The notes under the pieces were generated by a model. The model saw only the letters and a list, made by a program, of their open reading frames with translations. It did not search any database and was not told the origin of the DNA. This document shows, piece after piece, positions 45,861 through 59,304 of a stretch of 64,000 nucleotides of DNA; positions within the stretch are counted from its first letter, which is position 1, and the number at the start of each line of letters is the position of its first letter. Origin of the DNA: Streptomyces lincolnensis (lineage in GTDB: Bacteria > Actinomycetota > Actinomycetes > Streptomycetales > Streptomycetaceae); assembly GCF_001685355.1 (NCBI RefSeq), contig NZ_CP016438.1, forward strand, positions 2,976,001 to 3,040,000. Direction: 5' to 3'. The position numbers and the translations under genes were made by a program.

Positions 45861-46295
45861 TCAGCTGTGGTGGCCGCCGCCCTTGTTGTGGCTGCCGCCG
45901 GGATTCATGTGCTCGGAGCCTTCCTCCATGTCCCCGCCGAGCGAGCCCTGGAGAGCGGTGACCGTCTTCTCCTCGCCGACGGCGACCCACTTGCGGCCGA
46001 CCAGGTAGTAGCCGCCGTAGTCCTTGGCGCCGTTCAGCCACTCGCGCTGGCCGCGGTCGGTGGCGAAGGTCGCGAGGACGAACCTGCCATCGGTGTTCTT
46101 GCACAGGGCCTGGCGGATCTCGTCCGCGTCCGTCTGCATGTTCGGCTTGCACTTCACCTCGGCGGCCAGGTGTTCGAGGCTGCCGGTCGCCGTCTCGGGA
46201 ACGGCCGCCTGGCCGTCCCCGCCGGATCCACAGCCCGCCAGTGCCAGTACCGCCGCCGCGCCGGCCAGCGCGAGGCTCGGTCGGGTCACCCTCAT
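45861..46295 (-). CDS. Putative lipoprotein, unknown function
   Basis: 144 residues with GGAGG before the ATG. Lipobox LALAGC with Cys at 22. The mature part has CKPNMQTDADEIRQALCKN (a Cys pair), a central region with YYLVGRKWVAVGE, and a Met/His-rich C-terminus (MNPGGSHNKGGGHH) that could bind metal. It lies convergent to the DUF1996 gene. Confidence 0.75.
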   Translation of the reverse strand: MRVTRPSLALAGAAAVLALAGCGSGGDGQAAVPETATGSLEHLAAEVKCKPNMQTDADEIRQALCKNTDGRFVLATFATDRGQREWLNGAKDYGGYYLVGRKWVAVGEEKTVTALQGSLGGDMEEGSEHMNPGGSHNKGGGHHS

Positions 46296-46430
46296 CTGAT
46301 CCTCCGGTTCCTTCCGGCCACATGCCGCACGGGGCCCCGGCGAGGGGCCCTCCTCCTCGATACGGCTCCGGCGCCCGGTGCGCTCAAAATACCGGTGCGC
46401 TCGCTGGGACGGGTGTGCGAGGGTGAGCCG

Positions 46431-46946
46431 GTGAACCAGGACTGGGAAGACCGGGTGGCCGCCGCCTGGGCCACGCTCGACGGCTACGCCGAGGAGGAGG
46501 CCCCCGCCTTCCGGGCCGTGATCGACGCGCTCGTCGCCGAACTGCCGGACGGCAGCCCCCGCGGCTCCTTCGAGCGGGCCTGCGCCTGGGACTCGACCGG
46601 CCGCTCGGACAGGGCGGTGCCGCTGTACCGGGAGGCGCTCGCGGGCGGCCTGGACGGCTACCAGGGGCGGCGCGCCAGGATCCAGCTCTCCAGTTCCCTG
46701 CGCAACATCGGGCAGGCGGAGGAGGGCGTCAAGCTGCTGACCTCCGAACTCGACGCGCCCTCCGACGAGTTGGACGACGCCGTACGGGCGACGCTCGCGC
46801 TGTGTCTGTCCAGCCTCGGCCGGGACCGTGAGGGCCTCTCCCTGGTGCTCGGCGCCCTGGCGCCCCATCTGCCCCGCTACCAGCGGTCGATGGCGAACTA
46901 CGCGCGGGCGCTCGTGGAGCCGCCGTCGGACCGGCTCGGGGGGTAA
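46431..46946 (+). CDS. Tetratricopeptide repeat protein
   Basis: 171 residues from a GTG. Helical repeats: ERACAWDSTGRSDRAVPLYREAL near 42-64 and RIQLSSSLRNIGQAEEGVKLLTSEL near 76-100 fit the TPR pattern. Cytoplasmic scaffold-like protein; relatives are often annotated simply as TPR proteins. Divergent from the lipoprotein gene. Confidence 0.82.
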   Translation: MNQDWEDRVAAAWATLDGYAEEEAPAFRAVIDALVAELPDGSPRGSFERACAWDSTGRSDRAVPLYREALAGGLDGYQGRRARIQLSSSLRNIGQAEEGVKLLTSELDAPSDELDDAVRATLALCLSSLGRDREGLSLVLGALAPHLPRYQRSMANYARALVEPPSDRLGG

Positions 46947-46994
46947 CGCTCCGCAGCCAGGTGACCATCCAACGATTCGCTCGTTCTGCTGAAC

Positions 46995-48932
46995 GTGCAG
47001 TCACAGGATGTCGCCCCGCGCCCCGCCCCCTCCTCCGCCGCCGGCTCCTCGTCGGCCGACCCGGTCGTCGACGTCGAGCAGGCCGAGGCCGCGCTGGTCG
47101 AGCACTACCCGCGGCTCGTCCGGATCGCCCATCTGGTACTGCCGCCCGGCCTGGGCCGGGGCAGGCGGGTCCTGACCGCGCACGCCCTGACCCAGCGCGC
47201 CCTCCCCCGCAGCCGGACCTCCGCGCCGGTGATCCCGGCCCAGTCGAGCGGCCGGGACGGCGATCCGGGGTATGCCTTCGTCCGTCTGCGGGTGCTGCGT
47301 TCGGCGCTGGAGGCGGGCGTGCCGCTCAGCTTCCGGGCCCTGCCCAAGCGGTCCCAGCTGCCGCCGCTGCTGCCGCAGGTGTGGGGCCTGAAGCTCTTCC
47401 CGCGTTCCGGCGGTGCCGACGAACTCGCCCTCGACCAGCGGCTGTCCGCCCTGTCCGGGCCCGGCCGGGCCGCGTATGTGCTGCGCGGTCTGGAGAAGCT
47501 CCCGGACGGCGACGTGCGCAAGGTCCTCTCGGCCGCGGGTGTCGAGGACCCGGACGGCGCGCTGGAGGAGGCCGACGGTGTGCCGGCGCAGTACGCGCTG
47601 CTGGACTCCGCCGAGTTCGACGCCTGTTCGCTCCAGGCCCGGCCCACCGATCTGATGCGGCGCAGGCAGCACATGAGGGCCGCGCTCGCCGCTGCCGCGG
47701 CCGTCGCCGTGTGCGGGGCGCTGCTCGGCCTGCCCGGGGACGGCTGGGGCCGGGACGGTGCCGCCGCGCCCGTGTACGCCCAGAATCCGGCGGCCGAGGC
47801 CGCCCTGGACCCGGCGCAGCTGACCAGGGTCGCGCCCGCCGCGTGGCAGACCTCCGCCCGCACCGACTTCTCCGTGTGGCCCGCGCGCGGCGACCTCACC
47901 GGGGACCAGGCGCTGCTGCGCCGCGCCCTCGCCGTCTGGGCCCGCCCCGGCGAGACCGTCCAGGTCTCCGTCACCCCCGGCACCCCCGCCGGCGGCCCGG
48001 CCGGACCGCCCCAGCTGCTGTACGCCGGGACCGTCGACAACGCCCGTGTGGTGATCCTCCACGACGGTCTGCGCATCGCCCGGTACGCCGAGCCCAAGGA
48101 CAGCACGCAGGGCGCCGCGCTCGACTTCGCGCGGGTCGACGGCGCGTCCGGGGCCGAGGCGAGCGCGGTGGTGCTGGGCCGGGCCGACGGCAACGTCCGC
48201 TATCTGACGGCCCCCTGGGTGAAGAAGGCGGCCGAGCGGGACCTGCTGAAGCCGGGTTCGGGCGCGATGGACCTCACGCTGACCGACGGCATCACCGCGC
48301 CGATGGCCAGCCCCGCCGTCCAGACCGGCTCCTGCGCGTCGTGGAACGTGCTCCAGCTGACCGACGCCTCGGGCACCCGGCTGGCGACGGACCTCGGCGA
48401 GCTGGTCCCGGCCCGGCTCACCACGGGCCGCCCGGGGTACGGGCGCGAGGCCTCCGGTGCTCGGGCGCTGCGGGCCTGGGCGCCGTTCGCCTGCTCGCTG
48501 TCCGCGGTGCGCTCGCAGGGCGTGCGGTCCGTGAACGCCTGGGAGTACGCCGCGCAGCCGCTGCCCGACGCGAGCGGCTCGGCGACCTGGGTGTGCACGC
48601 GCGCGGAGACCTGGCGGGGCGAGGGCACGCGTGTCCTGGCGCAGTTCCACACGCCGGGCGGGGCGTTCGGCGCCGTGGCGGCGAAGGCCGAGAACGTCCC
48701 GGCCTGCGGGCCGCGCGACCCGCAGGTGCTGGCCGGTGTGCTGTGGAAGTCGGCGGCCGGGTCCTGGTACCTGCTGGCGGCCGGCAGCCGCGGCACGTCG
48801 TCGATCAGCGCGACGGGCGGTGTCGACGGCTCCGCCCGCGGCAACCTCCTGGCGGTGAAGACCCGGCAGGGCGCCCAGGCGGGTCTGAAGGGCACGCTGA
48901 AGAACGGCCGGTCGATCAACGGGCTCGGCTAG
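46995..48932 (+). CDS. Membrane-anchored protein with degenerate ECF sigma-like N-terminus
   Basis: 645 residues from a GTG. Residues about 25-70 (AALVEHYPRLVRIAHLVLPP, RRVLTAHALTQRALPR) resemble sigma-70 region 2 as seen in large Streptomyces ECF-like proteins. A second helical block near 145-195 (LSALSGPGRAAYVLRGLEKLPDGDVRKVL) recalls region 4 but lacks a clear HTH. One membrane segment follows near 228-247, then a ~400-residue outer domain with paired Cys and many Trp. It may be a derived sensor or anti-sigma-like protein. Function unknown. Confidence 0.65.
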   Translation: MQSQDVAPRPAPSSAAGSSSADPVVDVEQAEAALVEHYPRLVRIAHLVLPPGLGRGRRVLTAHALTQRALPRSRTSAPVIPAQSSGRDGDPGYAFVRLRVLRSALEAGVPLSFRALPKRSQLPPLLPQVWGLKLFPRSGGADELALDQRLSALSGPGRAAYVLRGLEKLPDGDVRKVLSAAGVEDPDGALEEADGVPAQYALLDSAEFDACSLQARPTDLMRRRQHMRAALAAAAAVAVCGALLGLPGDGWGRDGAAAPVYAQNPAAEAALDPAQLTRVAPAAWQTSARTDFSVWPARGDLTGDQALLRRALAVWARPGETVQVSVTPGTPAGGPAGPPQLLYAGTVDNARVVILHDGLRIARYAEPKDSTQGAALDFARVDGASGAEASAVVLGRADGNVRYLTAPWVKKAAERDLLKPGSGAMDLTLTDGITAPMASPAVQTGSCASWNVLQLTDASGTRLATDLGELVPARLTTGRPGYGREASGARALRAWAPFACSLSAVRSQGVRSVNAWEYAAQPLPDASGSATWVCTRAETWRGEGTRVLAQFHTPGGAFGAVAAKAENVPACGPRDPQVLAGVLWKSAAGSWYLLAAGSRGTSSISATGGVDGSARGNLLAVKTRQGAQAGLKGTLKNGRSINGLG

Positions 48933-48943
48933 CCGACGCCGTG

Positions 48944-48957
48944 CGAGCGGGCGCTCG
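48944..48957. promoter_or_regulatory. Candidate TetR operator
   Basis: CGAGCG-gg-CGCTCG, 14-bp perfect inverted repeat, 63 bases upstream of the TetR gene and just after the preceding gene stop. Confidence 0.4.
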
Positions 48958-49020
48958 ACAGTGAACACCGGTGGTCGGACCGGCCCGTTCGGGGCCGGAT
49001 CCGATCGGTAAGGTGTTCGC

Positions 49021-49710
49021 ATGACTACCGGGGTACGCCGAAGAATGGGAGTCGAGGAGCGGCGGCAGCAGTTGATCGGCGTCGCCCTCGACCTCTTCAG
49101 CCGTCGGTCGCCCGACGAGGTCTCCATCGACGAGATAGCCGCCGCCGCGGGCATTTCTCGGCCGCTGGTCTACCACTACTTCCCCGGCAAACTCAGCCTG
49201 TACGAGGCCGCGTTGAAGCGTGCGGCGGAGGATCTCGCGAGCCGGTTCGTGGAGCCGCACGAGGGTCCGCTGGGGTCCCGGCTGCTGCGGGTGATGCGCC
49301 GCTTCTTCGACTTCGTGGACGACCACGGCCCCGGTTTCTCGGCGTTGATGCGCGGCGGTCCGGCGGTGGGCTCGTCGGCGACGAACGCGCTCATCGACTC
49401 CGTACGACAGGCCGCGTATGACCAGATCCTTTCGCACCTGGGTGTGGACCGGCCCCCCGCGCGACTGGAGCTGATCGTCCGTTCCTGGATCTCGCTCGCC
49501 GAGTCGACCGCGCTGATCTGGCTGGACGGCAGGCGTATCCCGCGTGCCGAGCTGGAGGTGCAGCTCGTGCACGACTTCGCCGCGCTCGCGGCGGTGAGCG
49601 CGGCACACGACGAGGAGATGAGCGTCCTGCTGCGGGCCATGCTCAAGGACGAGCCGGGCGAGGGCCCGTTCGGCGACCTGGTGGTCCGGCTGATCGCGCT
49701 GGCTTCGTAG
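49021..49710 (+). CDS. TetR/AcrR-family regulator
   Basis: 229 residues. N-terminal HTH: RRQQLIGVALDLFSRRSPDEVSIDEIAAAAGISRPLVYHYFPGKLSLYEAAL is the canonical TetR block (about 14-65, motifs IDEIAAAAGIS and VYHYF). Helical ligand domain with GPGFSALMRGGP near 103. Ligand unknown; likely autoregulated through the CGAGCG repeat. Confidence 0.92.
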   Translation: MTTGVRRRMGVEERRQQLIGVALDLFSRRSPDEVSIDEIAAAAGISRPLVYHYFPGKLSLYEAALKRAAEDLASRFVEPHEGPLGSRLLRVMRRFFDFVDDHGPGFSALMRGGPAVGSSATNALIDSVRQAAYDQILSHLGVDRPPARLELIVRSWISLAESTALIWLDGRRIPRAELEVQLVHDFAALAAVSAAHDEEMSVLLRAMLKDEPGEGPFGDLVVRLIALAS

Positions 49711-49812
49711 CGCCGGTCCGGGCACCCTCGGAGGTCTCAGGTTCCGGCCGTAGCGCTTGTGGCCTTGACTGATCCGGACACCTGGAAACGGGTGGGAACA
49801 GAAAGGCAGGCC

Positions 49813-50145
49813 ATGAAGAACCTCTACAAGCGCGCCTTGGTCACCGGAACAGCCGGGATCCTCCTCGCCGGCGGAGTCGGCCTCGCGACCGCCTCACCCG
49901 CGGCGGCCGAGGGCAATGTGCTGCGGTGCAACACCTGGATCGACAACGACACCGCCTACGGCGAGTGCTACAACCCCGGGACGCAGACGCACGCGTTCTC
50001 CGTCCGCGCCATCTGCGGCTGGTCCGTGGACGGCTACTCGAACTGGATGTACGTGCCGCCGGGCGGGACCAGCAGTACCGGTGTCGGATGCGACGGCCCG
50101 CTCACCACCGGCGTCGGCGGCGTGGCGATCGAGTACGGCGGCTGA
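49813..50145 (+). CDS. Small secreted protein
   Basis: 110 residues. Signal peptide MKNLYKRALVTGTAGILL... ending SPAAAEG near residue 33. Mature part of about 77 residues has four Cys (LRCNTW, GECYN, AICGW, VGCDG), likely two disulfides, and Gly/Tyr-rich strands (WSVDGYSNWMYVPPGG). Resembles small actinomycete secreted proteins of unknown role. Preceded by AAAGGCAGG. Confidence 0.75.
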   Translation: MKNLYKRALVTGTAGILLAGGVGLATASPAAAEGNVLRCNTWIDNDTAYGECYNPGTQTHAFSVRAICGWSVDGYSNWMYVPPGGTSSTGVGCDGPLTTGVGGVAIEYGG

Positions 50146-50191
50146 GGCCCTCGCCGACCCTCTGATCCTCAGCCCTCTGCTCCTGAGACCT

Positions 50192-50551
50192 CTACTCCTC
50201 GAACTTGCGGTACGAGGGGTCGAGGTCGCGGATTTCCGCGGAGGCGTGCAGGGTCGCGACGCCGTCGTTCTCGATGTGCTCGCGCAGCAGCTCCAGGACG
50301 GCCCCGGTCAGTTCGGCCTTCGTCTCGTCGGTGCGGCCGGCGAGGAGGCCGATGGTGACGTGGACGACGGCGTGGCCGAGGTCGGCGGGGTCGTCGTAGC
50401 CGAACGCGGTGACCTCGCTGGGCCGGAACTGCGTCTTGCAGGCCTCCGGCTTGGCGGCCGCGATCTCGACGACGGCGGTGTGCAGGCCCCGCGCGAAGCC
50501 CTCCCGGTCGAAGGAGAGGAAGCGCGAGTGGTCGACGGTGATCTGCGGCAT
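50192..50551 (-). CDS. 5-carboxymethyl-2-hydroxymuconate isomerase-like tautomerase
   Basis: 119 residues. N-terminal Met-Pro (MPQITVDHS) gives the catalytic Pro1 of the tautomerase superfamily after Met removal. VVHVTIGLLAGRTDETKAELTGAVLELL near 62-90 and AEIRDLDPSYRK near 107 match CHMI proteins. No aromatic degradation genes are nearby, so the true substrate is unclear. AGGAG precedes the ATG. Confidence 0.82.
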   Translation of the reverse strand: MPQITVDHSRFLSFDREGFARGLHTAVVEIAAAKPEACKTQFRPSEVTAFGYDDPADLGHAVVHVTIGLLAGRTDETKAELTGAVLELLREHIENDGVATLHASAEIRDLDPSYRKFEE

Positions 50552-50584
50552 GGCGTGGGCACTCCTGTTCTACGGCGTCACAGG

Positions 50585-52204
50585 TCACCCTAGTCTCAGG
50601 GCCAGCATCGCGATGTCGTCCTCCCGCTCGTGCCCGAAGCAGGCCAGGAGGGTGTCACAGAGGGCGTCCAGGCCGGGCAGGGAGCCGGAGGCTGCCGCCC
50701 GGAGCTGCTCCATGGAGGCCGTGAGGTCCGTGCCGCGGGTCTCGATCAGCCCGTCGGTGACCATGAGGAGCCGGTCCCCGGGGTCGAGGAACAGCTCGGT
50801 GGGCTCCGGGTGGGGCAGGCCGACGCCGAGCAGCGGCCCGGCGGCCTTGGCGTAGTCGGCGTCGCCGTCGCCCCGGATGAGCAGCGGCGGGATGTGGCCG
50901 GCGTTGGCGATGCGGACCCGTCCGGTGTCGGGGGTGACCAGCGCCAGACAGGCGGTGGCCGTGACGTCGCTGTGGTAGCGCTGGAGCATCCGGTCCAGGC
51001 GCTCGGCGAGTACGGCGGGATCGCTCTCGTCGACGGCGTAGGCGCGCAGCGCGTGCCGGATCTCGACCATGATGGTCGCCGCCTCCAGCGAGTGGCCGAC
51101 GACGTCGCCGACCGCGGTGAGCACGCCCTCGTCGGTGCGCAGGGCGGCGTAGAAGTCACCGCCGATCTCCGTCTGCCGGGAGGCGGGCACGTAGCGGACC
51201 GCGACGTCGAGGCCCGGCAGGTCGGGCAGCCGGTGCGGCTGGGGCAGGAAGCTGTGCTGGAAGGTCAGGGCGACATGCCGCTCGACCTGGTACATGAGCA
51301 GCGGCTCGGCGGCGAGCGCGGTGGCCTGGGCGAGCTGGGCCAGCAGGGCCTCGCCCTCCAGGCCCACCCGGCGGATCCCGCGCGCGGGCGAGGCCAGGCA
51401 CACCGTGGCCCTGCTGTCCTGAGTGGGGGCCAGCGCCAGGCGGGCGTCGTGGTCCACGCCGGGCCGGAAGAACCCGGTCGGCCACAGCTGCGCGGGCACC
51501 GTGGTGAGCTGTACGCCGGCCTGTCCCCGGGCGAGCCTCCGCAGCAGGGTGGCCACGGTGCGGTCGGCGCTCTCGTCGGGCAGGGCGACGGGGATGCGGT
51601 CCCGGGACAGACCGCGGTGCAGCCGGTCGTCCTGGTCGAGGACGAAGACGGCGGCGGGGTTGCCGGTGAGCCGGGCGACGCCCTCGGCGGCCGCGTCGGC
51701 GAGCTCGTTCAGGGAACGCGCCGCCTGGATGGTGACGATCGTCTCCGACAGCAGGGTGAGCCGCCGGACCAGTGCCCGGTCGTCGGCCCGCAGCCGTGCG
51801 TTGCGCACGGCGGCCCGGACCACCGCCTCGATCTCCAGTGGCTCGGCGGGCACCTTCAGATAGGCCTCGGATCCCGCGTCCAGGCCCTGGCAGCGGTTGA
51901 CCGGGGCCACGGCGGCGGCCGAGAAGTGCACGACGGGCATCCCGGCGGTGTGCGGCCGCTCCTTGAACAGCCGGCACAGGTCGAAGCCACTCATGTCCGG
52001 CAGCCCCACGTCGACGAGCGCCACGTCCGGCAACGTGCCCTTGCGCAGCCGTGCGTCGAGTTCGGCGAGCGCCTCGCCGCCGGTGGCGACCGGCACCACC
52101 CGGTGCCCGGCGCGGCTCAACACGGTACCCATGGCGTACCGGTTGACCTCCATGTCGTCCACGACCATCACGGTCGTTCCTGTCAGTTTGCCGTTGACGT
52201 CCAT
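50585..52204 (-). CDS. Response-regulator SpoIIE-type (PP2C) phosphatase
   Basis: 539 residues. Receiver domain 1-130: MVVDDMEVNRYAMG, phospho-acceptor Asp near 63 in VALVDVGLPDMSG. A GAF-like region (about 150-300) follows, then a SpoIIE PP2C domain: EIGGDFYAAL near 370, VGDVVGHSLEAA near 387, MVTDGLIE near 484 and EDDIAMLAL at the end, containing the metal-binding Asp residues. It should dephosphorylate an anti-anti-sigma factor in response to a histidine kinase; partners are not in the window. Confidence 0.9.
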   Translation of the reverse strand: MDVNGKLTGTTVMVVDDMEVNRYAMGTVLSRAGHRVVPVATGGEALAELDARLRKGTLPDVALVDVGLPDMSGFDLCRLFKERPHTAGMPVVHFSAAAVAPVNRCQGLDAGSEAYLKVPAEPLEIEAVVRAAVRNARLRADDRALVRRLTLLSETIVTIQAARSLNELADAAAEGVARLTGNPAAVFVLDQDDRLHRGLSRDRIPVALPDESADRTVATLLRRLARGQAGVQLTTVPAQLWPTGFFRPGVDHDARLALAPTQDSRATVCLASPARGIRRVGLEGEALLAQLAQATALAAEPLLMYQVERHVALTFQHSFLPQPHRLPDLPGLDVAVRYVPASRQTEIGGDFYAALRTDEGVLTAVGDVVGHSLEAATIMVEIRHALRAYAVDESDPAVLAERLDRMLQRYHSDVTATACLALVTPDTGRVRIANAGHIPPLLIRGDGDADYAKAAGPLLGVGLPHPEPTELFLDPGDRLLMVTDGLIETRGTDLTASMEQLRAAASGSLPGLDALCDTLLACFGHEREDDIAMLALRLG

Positions 52205-52226
52205 CTGCCAGCCCTCGGAGAGCACC

Positions 52227-52261
52227 GGTGGAGCGGACCGGCGTTCACGGTCCGCCCCACC
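52227..52261 (-). terminator. Pullulanase gene terminator
   Basis: 14-bp stem GGTGGAGCGGACCG / CGGTCCGCCCCACC with one mismatch and a 7-nt loop, 15 bases after the pullulanase stop and close to the phosphatase start. Confidence 0.65.
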
Positions 52262-52276
52262 AAGGTAATGCCCTTG

Positions 52277-57670
<5,394 letters not shown>

Positions 57671-57719
57671 AGCAGTGGACTCCTTGCGCATACGGCTCTC
57701 GTGGGTCCGACCCCGCGTG

Positions 57720-57778
57720 ACCGTATCGCCGCCGAAAGGCTTACAGCAAGAGTCCTGAAAGCAATGGAAAGAACTTTC
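57720..57778 (-). promoter_or_regulatory. Pullulanase promoter with amylase-type regulatory block
   Basis: On the minus strand -35 TTGCTG (57744-57749), 18-bp spacer and -10 TACGGT (57720-57725). Upstream lies GAAAG-tt-CTTTC (57767-57778). The whole block is nearly the same as that before the alpha-amylase gene. CTTGC-type repeats across the promoter suggest MalR control (inference). Confidence 0.65.
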
Positions 57779-57791
57779 AGATGTGGCTCGT

Positions 57792-59192
57792 CTATCGCTT
57801 GATGGTGTAGGTGACGAGGGAGCGGGCCGGGACCGTCGCCGTCAGGGAACCTCCGCTCACCGGGACGGCGGTCTGCCGGGCGGTGCTGTGGGCGTTGTTC
57901 GTCAGGTACGGGGTCGCCGTCCCGCTGGTGATCCCGGTGTTCCGGAGGCTGTACGACACCTGCTGGGCGCTGGAGGCCGCGTTGAGCGCCACGACGGTGA
58001 CCGAGCCGTCGGTGTTGCGGAACGCCGACAGCCTGAGGTTGGCGTCGGGGGTGGTGGCGCCGATGCGGGTGGCTCCGGGGCGGACGAAGCGGCTGTAGTT
58101 GGCGATCGCCCACAGCCGCTTGGAGACGTGATAGTCCGCGCCGTCCATCTGGATGAGACCGCGGGTCGCGCCGACCGAGGCGCCGTACCAGTACACGTAT
58201 CCGCTGGTGTTGCCCTTGGTCAGGGCGTCGTGGACCGCGGAGGCGACGGTGAAGCCGTCGTAGCCGCTGCCGTCGTCCCAGTTCTCGTTCCAGGTGGTGC
58301 CGTCGGGCGACCACTCCGACATCCAGGTGCGCTTGCGGGTCGGCAGGGGTCCGTCGACCTTGCTGGCGTAGGTGTGGCCGGTGTGGGTGGCGACCAGGCC
58401 CCGGGCGACCGGGTCTGCCTCGATCGCGCTGGTGTAGTTCTTCTGCTGGTTCCAGCCGAAGGAGTCGCAGCAGGCCACCTTGTATCCGGCCGCGTTCGCG
58501 ACCGGCCCGAGGACCTTGGTGAACTCGACCGCCTGGGCGGGGGTGAGCCGCATGGAGTCGTAGGTGGCCGTCCAGTCGGGCTCGTTGGTGAACCCGAGGT
58601 CGGTGATCCCGATGCCCTCCTGGCCGTAGAACCTCGCGTACTGCACGAGGAAGTCCGCGTACGCCCGGCGCCAGTCGCCGCTCGCGCAGCTCGCGCCCGA
58701 GAGCCCGCACAGGGTCCCGCCGTTGGCGTCGGTGCCGTTGGTCTTCATATAGCCGGGAGCCGTCCACGCGTCGGCGTAGAAGCGGTTGACGCCGTACGCC
58801 TTGGCCTGCTGGGCGAGCCACACCTGGCCCTTGTCCTGGCGGTCCCAGACGTACTTGGGGGTGGCGTTGGGGCCGCCGGGGTCGGTGGGCTGGATTCCGG
58901 AGTCGATACCGAGGCGCAGGATGCTCATACCGGCGCCGGTGGTGCGGTCGAGCAGCAGGTCGAGGAGTTCGCGCTGCTTCTGCGCGGGCAGTCCCTGCGA
59001 GCGGCGCATGATGTCGGCCCGTCCGAAGTGCTCGGAGAATCCGAAGCCGTCGATGGGCTGGTGGGTGGTCGAGCCGTTGATGGTGGCCGTGGTGGCGGCC
59101 CAGGCGTTCGGTGTGCCCGCCGCGGTGAAACCGGCCGCGGTCAGGAGGACGGACAGGCCTGTGACCGTCCATTTTCTACGTCTGCTTGTCAT
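57792..59192 (-). CDS. Secreted GH30 glycoside hydrolase
   Basis: 466 residues with GAGGCGG before the ATG. Signal peptide RRRKWTVTGLSVLLTAAGF ending AWAATT near 33. GH30 features: IDGFGFSEHFGRA near 47, acid/base Glu204 in GFTNEPDW, nucleophile Glu293 in TWMSEWSPDG, and a C-terminal beta-domain with RLSAFRNTDGSVTVVALN. GH30 enzymes cleave xylan, beta-1,6-glucan or glucosylceramide; a xylan or beta-glucan substrate is likely. It sits among alpha-glucan genes but behind a CebR-type operator, so it belongs to a different regulon. Confidence 0.87.
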   Translation of the reverse strand: MTSRRRKWTVTGLSVLLTAAGFTAAGTPNAWAATTATINGSTTHQPIDGFGFSEHFGRADIMRRSQGLPAQKQRELLDLLLDRTTGAGMSILRLGIDSGIQPTDPGGPNATPKYVWDRQDKGQVWLAQQAKAYGVNRFYADAWTAPGYMKTNGTDANGGTLCGLSGASCASGDWRRAYADFLVQYARFYGQEGIGITDLGFTNEPDWTATYDSMRLTPAQAVEFTKVLGPVANAAGYKVACCDSFGWNQQKNYTSAIEADPVARGLVATHTGHTYASKVDGPLPTRKRTWMSEWSPDGTTWNENWDDGSGYDGFTVASAVHDALTKGNTSGYVYWYGASVGATRGLIQMDGADYHVSKRLWAIANYSRFVRPGATRIGATTPDANLRLSAFRNTDGSVTVVALNAASSAQQVSYSLRNTGITSGTATPYLTNNAHSTARQTAVPVSGGSLTATVPARSLVTYTIKR

Positions 59193-59206
59193 GATCCGCC
59201 TCATCG

Positions 59207-59220
59207 TGGGAGCGCTCCCA
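59207..59220. promoter_or_regulatory. CebR-type operator (perfect palindrome)
   Basis: TGGGAGCGCTCCCA, the exact 14-bp palindrome described for the cellobiose/cellotriose-responsive repressor CebR of Streptomyces, 14 bases before the GH30 start. Predicts induction of the GH30 gene by cello-oligosaccharides. Confidence 0.88.
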
Positions 59221-59260
59221 AACTCACAGCGGAACGTAGAGCGATGTCCAGGACACGTCA

Positions 59261-59292
59261 ACCCCTCGCGTACCGCACGGCACACGAGGGGT
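59261..59292 (-). terminator. Alpha-amylase terminator
   Basis: 8-bp arms ACCCCTCG / CGAGGGGT with a 16-nt loop, 12 bases after the amylase stop. Confidence 0.55.
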
Positions 59293-59304
59293 CGAGGAGC
59301 GCGC

